64,000 nucleotides of DNA from CAVSKL01 sp963728475 [NCBI: Candidatus Eiseniibacteriota bacterium]. GTDB taxonomy: Bacteria > Eisenbacteria > RBG-16-71-46 > JABDJR01. The stretch lies in assembly GCA_963728475.1 (NCBI GenBank), contig CAVSKL010000001.1, positions 1,240,001 to 1,304,000 on the forward strand. Reading direction: 5' to 3'. The notes under the pieces were generated by a model that saw only the letters and a program-made list of their open reading frames with translations, was not told where the DNA came from and made no database searches. Positions 43,699 to 52,475 of this stretch are shown here, in pieces. Position 1 is the stretch's first letter. Every line of letters starts with the position of its first letter. A program made the position numbers and the translations under genes.

Positions 43699-45090
43699 CT
43701 ACCTGTAGAGCGCCTTGAGCCGGCCCCAGGTGATGGGACGGACCGCGGTGCCCTGGCAGCCGGGCTCGGAGATGGCACCCATCGGGCCGTTGGGGTCGGT
43801 CAAGGCGGGCGAGTTTGCGGCCACCGACCAGCCGCCCGAGGTCGTGTCACAGAAGGCCGGATCCGCCACGAGATTCCCGTTCGATTGCCACCACTCGGGG
43901 CACTCTCCCGCCCCATCGCCACCCTCGTTCTGCCAGGCAAGATTGTTCCGAATGAGGGCCGTCGTTCCCCCGTAACATTCGATCCCGCCTCCGTCGCTGG
44001 AGTACGCGATGATGTTGTCCTCGACCACCATGGTTCCCTGCAACCACAACCCGATGCCGCCTCCATAGTCGTTCACATGACCGACGGCCGCGCACTGAAC
44101 CACCGTGTTGTTCCGAACGGAGGCATTTGCCAGGGCGAGACATATTCCGCCTCCCGCCACCCCCTTGTTGGCCCGCCCGCCCGCACCGTTCGACCAGATG
44201 AGATTGCCTTTGATGGTTACGAAGTCATCGGCTTCATTGCCTTCGACGTAGATACCTCCGCCCTTGTCCGCGGCGAAGTTGCCATGAATACGATTCCCGG
44301 AAACGACGCTCCCGAGCTTGCAGCCCGTGCACATGACCCCGCCGCCATCACCGTGCGTGACAATATTGTTGAAGACATCGTTGTTCTCGAAATCGATGAT
44401 CATGTAGGCCCCCTCTATGCCTCCGCCCACGAGATAGGCCTGATTGTCAAACACGGTATTCCCGATGACTAAGGGACCCGTCTCGGTGCCGCTACCCGCA
44501 GCCAAGATGCCGGTTCCTTCGCCGCCCCCGGCAACTGTTGAGTTGCCGGTTACGATGTTGCCACGCACTATTGGGCTCGCTCTGATCACGACAACCCCGT
44601 GCCCTCCGCCGGTTATCGTGAAGCCCTCCAAGACGGTTGCGCGCGTCTCCCCGTTCTCCATGGTCACGACGGTTCCAAGGTAGGCCTCGGGGCCAAGCCA
44701 CCTGTCGTTCCCCTCGGCATCCGGTCCAAGGCGGATCGCCTTTGCCTTGAGCCCCGTCGGCCGCACCGTCGGCGAACCCTGGATGATGGTTGTCTCCGGG
44801 CCGGTTTCGCTCTTGAGCACGATGTCTCGACCACGAAAGAGGATGTTCTCGTGGTAGGTGCCGGGGCCCACCAAGACCGTGTCCCCGACCGCAGCGCTGT
44901 CGATCCCGGCCTGAATGGTCGGGGCGTCGCCTGTACCGTCAGCGGCGATGTACCATGTTCTCGCGGTGGCAGCAGTCGGTAGGGCCTCCAGGATGGCGAG
45001 CGGAGCTAGTATGAGCGCGGCCAGGGGAACGGCCGTGGCTGGCAGGCGGCCTCTTAGGGAGGACCAAAGCGGTCTGCGTTGAGTTCTCAC
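43699..45090 (-). CDS. Exported right-handed beta-helix protein
   Basis: 463 aa from GTG 45090, with AAGGAGG upstream; the longer frame continues without protein-like character. A signal peptide with basic start (QRRPLWSSLRGRLP then ATAVPLAALILAPLAILEALPTAATA) leads to TWYIAADGTGDAPTIQAGIDSAAVGDTVLVGPGTY, the N-terminal cap typical of parallel beta-helix/pectate-lyase-like proteins. About ten rungs follow, marked by N/G-turns (NRIHGNFAADKGGGIYVEG, RNNTVVQC, EDNIIAYSSDGGG). It ends naturally with ITWGRLKALYR, a common C-terminus in such proteins. Probably surface or extracellular carbohydrate-related; no catalytic residues recognised. Confidence 0.82.
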   Translation of the reverse strand: MRTQRRPLWSSLRGRLPATAVPLAALILAPLAILEALPTAATARTWYIAADGTGDAPTIQAGIDSAAVGDTVLVGPGTYHENILFRGRDIVLKSETGPETTIIQGSPTVRPTGLKAKAIRLGPDAEGNDRWLGPEAYLGTVVTMENGETRATVLEGFTITGGGHGVVVIRASPIVRGNIVTGNSTVAGGGEGTGILAAGSGTETGPLVIGNTVFDNQAYLVGGGIEGAYMIIDFENNDVFNNIVTHGDGGGVMCTGCKLGSVVSGNRIHGNFAADKGGGIYVEGNEADDFVTIKGNLIWSNGAGGRANKGVAGGGICLALANASVRNNTVVQCAAVGHVNDYGGGIGLWLQGTMVVEDNIIAYSSDGGGIECYGGTTALIRNNLAWQNEGGDGAGECPEWWQSNGNLVADPAFCDTTSGGWSVAANSPALTDPNGPMGAISEPGCQGTAVRPITWGRLKALYR

Positions 45091-45227
45091 CTGCTTACCT
45101 CCTTCGGGAACTGCGGGGGGGCGGGCTTTAGTCGCGGGCAGAAGCAGGGGGCAAACTGTCCGCCCTTTGGGGGGGCGGGACGGCATGGACCAGCCTGCGG
45201 GTCCCATCGGTTCACAGCAGAGGCCTC

Positions 45228-45773
45228 CTACTTCATGAATCCGTACCAGAGCAAGAGCCGCGCCTGTCCCAGGTACGGCCGGAGCTGCGCCGGCGTGAGA
45301 TCCGGTGTGGCGACAGTCACTCCGTAGTTGGAGGCGGCCGTAGCCGCCCAGGATTCCACCATGGGGCGGAGGTTCAGGACGACCATGCCGCGGTGGCCCC
45401 GAGCCGCATCTCTGGGGCCCACTTCCCAGCGATCCGCAGCTTCCCCCTTCGCCTGGACCGTCGCTGTTCCCGCCGCCACTCCGGCGGCGTCCCGGCTCCT
45501 CGTGATCTCGCGGACGGAGAACCCCGCCGTGGCCTCCATGGACAGTGTCGGGACTTGCCAGATAAGGAGCGCCTTGTCGATCCGCCGCCCCTCACCCGCT
45601 TCCAGCGTCGAGAGGTCAAAGACCAGCGCGACCCGGGTCGTGTCGTCGCCTTGCACACTTGGCAGAACCACAGTTCGGACCGGCTCCAACGTCGCCGTCT
45701 GCGCCCACACCTCCTTGGCGCCCACGCCCAGAAGGAGGGCAGCCATCACAATGCTCGCAATCGCCCGCAACAT
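45228..45773 (-). CDS. Exported DNRLRE-like jelly-roll protein
   Basis: 181 aa from ATG 45773 with GGAGGAAAC. A signal peptide (AIASIVMAALLLGVGAKEVWAQ) precedes a beta-sandwich. VALVFDLSTLEAGEGRRIDKALLIWQVP is like the DNRLRE core, and VVLNLRPMVESWAATAASNYGVTV resembles its second half. The end LARLLLWYGFMK is hydrophobic. It lies 20 nt after the large broken beta-helix gene on the same strand, whose FlgD-type tail suggests shared secretion. Function unknown. Confidence 0.6.
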   Translation of the reverse strand: MLRAIASIVMAALLLGVGAKEVWAQTATLEPVRTVVLPSVQGDDTTRVALVFDLSTLEAGEGRRIDKALLIWQVPTLSMEATAGFSVREITRSRDAAGVAAGTATVQAKGEAADRWEVGPRDAARGHRGMVVLNLRPMVESWAATAASNYGVTVATPDLTPAQLRPYLGQARLLLWYGFMK

Positions 45774-45792
45774 GACGGTTTCCTCCTTCTCT

Positions 45793-48700
45793 CTAGCGGA
45801 CGACCAGGATCTTCGCGGTCTGGCGAAGGCCCTTGTCCGTCCGGACACGCACGAAGTACATGCCGCTTGTCACGCGCTGGCCCTGCGCGTTTCGTCCGTC
45901 CCACTGGACATCATGGTCTCCTTCCGGGAACTCGACGGGACCGATCTCCCGGACAAGCCGTCCGGCGATGTCGAAGACCTCCGTCATTACCTTGGCCCGT
46001 CCACCTTCGAGATGGAACCGGATTGCGTGGAGCTCGTTTCCTGGGTTCGGCCAGACGCCGCGGACGCTGAGCGCCCGGGCGGCAGTTTCTCCCACTCGCA
46101 CGATGGGGGCCTCGACGTTCAGCGGCCCGTAGGGATCGCTACAAAGGTAGCTGTCGGCGATCAGGGTGCCGTAGATGCAACCTGGTGGCGGGCACGCTCC
46201 CCACCAGTTCCCCTCGGCAAGGATCCCGATCCCGGTGCTGTTCTTGACGCAGTAGGTCGTGTTGTCGTAGAAGCTGTTCTTCCCCTCATGACTCGTATCC
46301 GTCCCCAAGTCGGGCCGTCCGCTACGGTAGGTCACCTCGATCCCTATCCCGTTGCTCGCGAGGTAGTTGTGCCGGACGGTTCCACCAGCAAGGGACCCCG
46401 AAAAGCGGAGCCCATCGGTCACGTTCCCGGTGATCGAGTTGTCCCGCGTGCTGCCACCAGCATCCCCGATCACCGGCGTGCCCTTGCTTACCAGGATCCC
46501 GTACTTGCAGCCCGAGATGGCGTTCTGGTAGATGTCCGGGGCGCCGTCCTGGATCTCGATCCCGGCCTGCAAGTCGAAGTCCGTAATCGTGTTCTCCTCG
46601 ATCGTCGGCGCCGAGCTTCCCGAGTTGGACGTGAGCACCCCCTGCGCGTAGGTTGCCACCTTGTCAAACGTGTTGCCGACGACGTGGACACCGGAGTTGT
46701 TGTACTCGAGGTAGAGCCCGTAGGCTCCGCCGCTGTTGAACGTGTTACCCGCCACCAGCACCGTGTCTCCCCCGCTCACCCCCCAGGCTTCGCAGTCGGA
46801 GATCCCGTCGTGGGCGAAGGTGGTGTTGGTGACCCGCCCGTTGGCGCCGGCCCTGAACCGCAGCCCGTAGGTGCCGTACATCACCTCCGAGTTCACGATC
46901 ACTACCACGCCGCCGTCCCTGACGTCGATCCCATACCAGTCATCGTAGGCGGGCGATGCCTGAGCGGATGTGAAAGCAACCCGGTCGGCACTCAGCACTC
47001 CCTCGACAAGCAACTCCACCTGGTCAGAGCTACTCCCACCGGACTGGTTGTCGCTCTTTGGCGCGTCGATTGTCACTGCGGTGGAGATGCTGCCCAGCGT
47101 CAGCGTGTCGCCGCTCAAGACCGTGACATCCCCCGGGGCCGACAGAGTGCCGTTCGTGAACGTCGAGGAGCGCGAGAGGGTGTCGTACATACAGGCCACC
47201 GGAAACGCGCCGATGAGCCCAAGGCTGCTTGTGTTGTCGGTGTTCTCCGGGTTCCCGTAGGAGTCGATGCGAAGGGAGTATTCCCCGGGGCCGCAGTAGA
47301 GCGGATCTTCGTTGGCACAGGTGGAACTCAGCGTTCCGGAGGCGAAGCCATTGGGTCCGGGCGCGATACAGTAGGCCACGGAATCGCCCTCGAAGCCGTA
47401 GGTGGTGAACCCCGTGCTGATGCAGTTCTCCACCGTTCCCGCGCTGTCGATCACCCCGATGTCGGTGCCGTCGATGGTGCATTGCTGGAGGATGGAGCCC
47501 GCGTGGACGACGGCGCCGCGGCCGCCCGGGGCCGAGATGAAGCTCTTGGACACCTTTCCCAGGCCGGATTGGAGTTGGACACCGTAATTCTCGGCTGCGG
47601 AATCGGTCGCGGTAAAGCGGCAGTCGGTGAACTCGAAGGTCGCCCCGGAGGAAGCCCTGACCCTGGCGGCGACACCGGTCGCGACCGTCACGTCGGAGTT
47701 GGAAATGGTCCCGGAAGCTCCGTCCACATCGATCCCGTAGCTATGGGGAGCGCTGACGCGGAGGACCGAGTAGTTGCCGCTGCCGTCCACGATGTCAAGG
47801 CCGTCGCCTGAGGATACCACGACCAACGTGTCGCCCGTGGCCGTCCCGGTGAAGTCAATGGCCCGGAACGCAACGCCGGTACTATCCTGGATCCGGCAGC
47901 CCTGAATCGTCAGGCTACTGTCACCTCCGCTGACCAGGAGGCCGGTGCCCGTGCCGACGGACACGCCGCTCGCGGAAAGCGAGCCAGAGGCGTTATCCAG
48001 GCTGACCCCGAGACTATCCGGCACGTCGACAAGGAGCCCAGAGTACGTTGCGGTTCCACCGTTTACACTCAAGCCCGATCCTGACGTGGCGACGACGAGG
48101 GTGTCCGCCGAGAGGGCCCCGCTGAAGTCGGTGGCTTGAAGCGCCGACCCGGAGTCTGCCTGGACCCGGCTACTCCGGAGCGTCAGATCGGAACCGCCGC
48201 TCAGCTTGACCCCGGTCCCCGTACCGACCGTCACACTGGAGTTCGACACGGACCCCCCACACCGTCGAAACTGAAGCCGACGCCGTCCGCTACGTCGGCG
48301 ATCACCCGGGAGTAGATCCCGCTTCCTCCAATCGCTTCCAGGCCAAGGCCGGAGCCGAGCACCTCGACCGTGTCGTCCAGCGCGGCGCCGGCGAAATAGC
48401 TGGCCTTGAGGGCCGACCCATTTCTGACACGGATGCGGCAGTTCTGGATTCTCGCGTCGGCTCCGGTGCTCTCGGCGAAGACCCCAACCGGAGTGGTGGC
48501 GCCCGTTGTGTCGATGAGGCAGTCGCCTAAGAACCCGTCGCCCCGCAAGTGCACGACCTCGCCTCCGCCTCCCCGGAGGACGAAGTTGGCGAAGACCGTG
48601 TTTCCACCCGCGGAATCGGGGTATGAAACCGCCGCCGTCGTGTCGGGAGCCGCAAGAACGGGCAGACCACGAGTAGGACTGGATACGCCGATGACCCTGA

Positions 48701-50324
48701 CGCCGCTCTTCAGTCTTAGGTTCTCGTTGTAAGCCTGTCCTCCGGTCTTCGGACTGACCTGGATCACGGCGCCTGGGCTGCTCGCGTCGATCGCGGTTTG
48801 GATTGCAGGCTTGTCGAACGGAACATTGATGATGCTGGGCGAGAAACTCTTCCACCGCGTCCCGTACTCCGAGGAAGAGAGGGCGTACATGTTGAAAGCC
48901 CAAAGCCGCGTGTTGTCCGACGGGTCGATGGACATGCCGCTATAATCGCCCCACCGGCTATTGCTCCCGGGAGTGTATGCAGCCACGCCAAGCGCCACGG
49001 TGTCCGCTGGGCCGAAGTAGCCAATCGGATCTCCGGGAAGGCGCATGGCGAAGTACGCCCCAGGGTAGACGGAGGGCCCCGAGGCTCCGAACCCGAGACC
49101 GATATAGCCCTCGCTGGTGACGGCGATCGACGGAAAGTAGGTGGACGTGCTCTCGGCGATGTCCTCTCCTCCCACGTTGCCTTGCATAACGATCGTCAGT
49201 GAATCTAGGTCTGCCGTTGAAATCTGCCACCAGTGGGCAGTGACTTGGGCGGAATCAGGCCCGGCGGTAGGGACGACTTCGGCGGTAGCATAAAGATAGC
49301 CATCACGCCAAACGGCGGACAAGGCGATGCGGTTACGAACATCTATCGTAGCAGTCGTGCCCGGCTCGGGGGCATGGAGGTAGCTGGTACCCCCAACCGT
49401 CGTGTCGTCTATCGCCCCCACGGGCACAAACTGACTCGTGAAAACCGGGCTGCCCAGCGGGTCGTCGACGCGGATAATGCTGAGATACTCCTGCGTTGAA
49501 TCATGGCACACGGAGTACCGCACAAGAAACATTCCGAGATCTGGGGAGATAGGACCGTAGATCTGTGTAGGCGCTGAGACAGCGCCATCCGTGCCCGCCA
49601 GGGCATTCGGATCGTAAACGGAGACAGTGGAGGTACCGCCCTGGTACAGGTCACTCTTTTGGGTAATCCAAAGTCGAAAGCCCAGTACGGTGTTGCCACC
49701 GTTGGACATCTAAGCCGTTATATAGACTGCGCTGTCATCCACGGCGAGCTGAGGGAAGTCGGCAAGGGCCTCGTGTCCGCTTATGGTCATAAAAGAATCA
49801 ATTCTCTGAAAATACCATTCATCATTGGGATTGCCCGTTGAGGACACGGCGACCAGAATGTGCGAATAGGGCCCATACACGCTCTCTTCTATGGCGATAA
49901 CCACGAATCGATCTTCGTACGTGTCATAAACAACACGAGGATCGAAAGGGCTTCCTGTGGCGATAGTCGTGAAGAAGGAAGAGAGGTCACTCTCGCACTC
50001 TGATGTCCCGTCCTTGAGGTGCCACGCGATCTGGGAATTTCCAATTGACACGAGATAGTCCGGTCCGACTGCGCCGTTTGGGTCAGGAGGGAAGTTTGCG
50101 ATTCCGCCGCGAAGGTACCCCTCGAAAGTTGCGGCATGCCAATCGCAATTGGTCCCAGACTGTTGCCCTGCTTCGGCACTGTCAGGAATTGCTGATGGCT
50201 CCAGAAAGACCGGGTGGCTCTGGGCGGCGGCGGACGGCGGGGAGGTGGCCGGTAAACAGAGGACTGTGGTAAGCGTGAGGAGAGGGAGTAGCCGGCAGCG
50301 GCTGGGAACGGAAACGGGCGGCAT
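45793..50324 (-). pseudogene. Large exported beta-helix protein, disrupted by a TAG and a frameshift
   Basis: The reading frame begins at ATG 50324 with a signal peptide (LLPLLTLTTVLCLPATSPPSAAAQ) and continues to ...VYITA, then an in-frame TAG (49710-49712), after which the same frame carries on directly (MSNGGNTVLGFRLW). At a G6 run (C6 on the plus strand, 48253-48258) one missing base throws the frame off. The next frame continues the same repeat pattern: GGSVSNSSVTVGTGTGVKL. Downstream are many beta-helix rungs (GNTFNSGGAYGLYLE and others) and a FlgD-type tail (VFDIAGRLVREIG, WDGRNAQGQRVTSGMYFVRV) ending at 45793. Repaired length would be about 1510 aa. The first half has a propeller-like, date/time-checked exported domain. 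It may be a recent pseudogene, phase-variable, or sequence error. Confidence 0.85.
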
Positions 50325-50803
50325 GATACCCCCTTCGCCCCCGGCACAATGCGGGGGCTGTGCGCACTGGCACGCTGTCTCGGGGGAAAGCTGAGTACTG
50401 ATTACACCCGATCACGATGATGATCAAGCGCGAATTACCGAGAGGAACCGCTCCGGGATTTCCGAAGGCCCGGTTCTTGAGAGGATTGGGCCCATGGGAG
50501 GAGCATGGAGTGGGAGGATTGAGGATTGGGAGCCGGTCCCCGCCTCGCAGTCCCGGGCCGTAGTTCTCGTCGCCCGGGGAGCCGGCATCACGATAGGCCA
50601 GCGGGTCTCGGCGAACATCAGCGGGAGCTGGAGACCAAGGTGGGGCGGGCCCTGGTGGGCGGCGAGGTGGGGGAGGTGGCGAAGCTCCGGGTGTCGGTGA
50701 AGGATGGGGGCCTGGAGGTGGTGGGGAGCTGATGCCGGGCGGTCTGACCGAGCTGTAGACTGGTCCCGATTGCGGGTACGCCCGTCCGGAGCGGTTGGTT
50801 TGA
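50325..50803. other. Gap between broken gene and IS91 transposase
   Basis: 479 bp. The left end is the promoter/leader side of the broken gene. The rest contains one short coding-like fragment (see 50622) and purine-rich stretches near 50500. No intact gene. Confidence 0.55.
50622..50732 (+). pseudogene. Possible ClpB-like C-terminal fragment
   Basis: The frame RELETKVGRALVGGEV...AKLRVSVKDGGLEVV ending at a stop resembles the C-terminal end of ClpB-type AAA+ chaperones (helix, then LxGEx...xxVRVxVxDGxLxV). The upstream ATPase part is missing. Only about 36 residues, so the match may be chance. Confidence 0.3.
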
Positions 50804-52400
50804 GTGGGTTCCGTCGGACTCGGGGGAGCAGGAACGAGCCCCCCGGCGGTATACCGGCCGCGACACCCGGAGCGCAGCGCTCTGTACCGGGTGGTGGAGC
50901 GGCACCTGGACACCTACCTGGGCAGCTACGAGGAGCGGTTCGAGCCGCGTCACGGTCCCCTGCGCTCGGTGGTGAAGCGCACGGCGGAGGCGTACCTGGA
51001 GTGCGGGCGGCTGCAGAACGGGTTCGCGCGGATCCGGTGTCCGCGGTGCCGGGGTGAGCACCTCTTGGCGTTCTCGTGCCGGAGGCGGAACTTCTGTCCG
51101 AGCTGCCAGGCCAAGCGATCGGCGTTGTTGGCCGAGCACCTGAGGTTCCGGGTTCTGGCGCCGGTCCCCCACCGGCATGTGGTGTTCACGATCCCCAAGG
51201 CGTTGCGGGGAGTGTTCGAGCGGGAGCGCCGATTGTTGGGGCTGTTGTCCCGATGCGCGTACGAGACGGTGCGGCGGACGTGGGGGGTGGGATTCGAGGC
51301 TGCGGACTCGAGGCCCGGCACGGTGTGCTCGATCCAGACGTTCGGGTCGTACGCGGCGAACTTCCACCCGCACATCCACGCGCTTCTGACCGATGGAGTG
51401 GCGACCCCGGACGGGGAGTGGCTGCGGCTGCCGCAATGGACACCGCAGACGCTGGAGGAGGTGTTCCGCCGGGTGGTGGTGCGTCGGCTGGTGCAGGCGG
51501 AGCGTCTGTCGGAGGAGTTCGCGGACAGGTTGCTGACGTGGACGCACACGGGGTTCTCGGTGTGGGGGGAGCAGGTGGTGTACCCGGAGGAGGGGGAGCG
51601 GCTGGAGCGGTTGGCGCGGTACGTGACGCGGCCTCCGTTGGCGGTGGGGTTGGTGGAGGAGACGGGGGAGGGGAGGATCCGGGTGCGGACCCCACCGGAC
51701 CCGCGGACGGGGACGACGGAGGTGGAGCTGGACCCGGAGGAGTTCCTGCACGCGCTGGGCCGTCAAGTGCCGGACCCGGGTCAGCACATGGTTCGCTATT
51801 ACGGGCTGTACGCGAATCGATCGCGCCGGGAGTGGCAGGCGCGGTGGCGGGGGGATCCGTGGGGCGAGGGGGAGCCGGCTCCAGGGGTGACGGTCCCTGA
51901 GGCGTCCGGACCGGGACACGGGGGCCGGGCGGGATCGAGGACGGGGAGCTGGGCGCGGTTGCTGCGCCGGGTGCTGGAGGTGGACCCGCTCTTGTGTCCG
52001 CAGTGCGGGGTGAAGATGAAGGTGGTGTCGGTGGTGACCGAGCCGCGGGTGGTGGACCGGATCCTGCGGCACGTGCGGCTGGGCGGCGGTCACGACCCGT
52101 TCGCGGAGCGGGCGCCCCCGCAGGTGCAGGCCACGCTCGCGAACTGACCCCCGTCCCGTGCCGGATCGCCACGGCGGGGCCGGTGGGTGGGGGAGGCGCG
52201 TGCTGGGCCGGCGGTTCGGGCCCCGAAGGCGGGGGAGATGGCCGGGTGGGTGAGATGACTGCGCCCGCTCAGCCCCATCACGCTCCCCCCGTGGTCACCG
52301 GGCGACACCGGAAAGGGACCGTGCGCCGCGGCTGGACGCCCGCGTCGCGCATGATGATGCCGTACAATCGCACATTCCGGCCGCAAGAAGAATACCCGGG
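50740..52400. mobile_element. IS91-type element (limits uncertain)
   Basis: A Y1/HUH transposase gene with flanking GC-rich sequence. IS91 elements lack inverted repeats and move by rolling-circle replication, so ends cannot be drawn from sequence alone. The AT-rich tail near 52360-52450 may mark its right end. Together with IS256 it brackets the exported-protein cluster. Confidence 0.5.
50804..52147 (+). CDS. IS91-family transposase
   Basis: 447 aa from GTG 50804 (the first ~15 residues are uncertain, since homologues begin near YRPRHPERSALYRVVERHL). A Cys-rich N-terminal zinc-finger region RCPRCRGEHLLAFSCRRRNFCPSCQ, an HUH motif in FHPHIHALL, and the tyrosine region HMVRYYGLYANRSR mark a single-strand nicking Y1/Y2-type transposase of the IS91 group. 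The C-terminal CPQCG...MKVVSVVTEPRVVDRIL is also characteristic. Intact, so the element may be mobile by rolling circle. Confidence 0.93.
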   Translation: MGSVGLGGAGTSPPAVYRPRHPERSALYRVVERHLDTYLGSYEERFEPRHGPLRSVVKRTAEAYLECGRLQNGFARIRCPRCRGEHLLAFSCRRRNFCPSCQAKRSALLAEHLRFRVLAPVPHRHVVFTIPKALRGVFERERRLLGLLSRCAYETVRRTWGVGFEAADSRPGTVCSIQTFGSYAANFHPHIHALLTDGVATPDGEWLRLPQWTPQTLEEVFRRVVVRRLVQAERLSEEFADRLLTWTHTGFSVWGEQVVYPEEGERLERLARYVTRPPLAVGLVEETGEGRIRVRTPPDPRTGTTEVELDPEEFLHALGRQVPDPGQHMVRYYGLYANRSRREWQARWRGDPWGEGEPAPGVTVPEASGPGHGGRAGSRTGSWARLLRRVLEVDPLLCPQCGVKMKVVSVVTEPRVVDRILRHVRLGGGHDPFAERAPPQVQATLAN

Positions 52401-52475
52401 TACTTCATTGTGAGAAAACAAGATAGCTAAGATGAGCCTGAATGAGAGGCCGGCGAAGCAGGCCCCGCGATCCCG
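52148..52475. other. Gap between IS91 and lhr
   Basis: 328 bp with no supported gene. The right half (about 52360-52450) is unusually AT-rich for this genome and contains several short palindromes (such as CCCGGG at 52396). It may hold the IS91 end and the lhr terminator. Confidence 0.5.

Noticed and set aside
45328-47811. 827-codon plus-strand ORF
   Set aside because: Antisense to the broken beta-helix gene, whose frames show the repeat and sorting-tail motifs.
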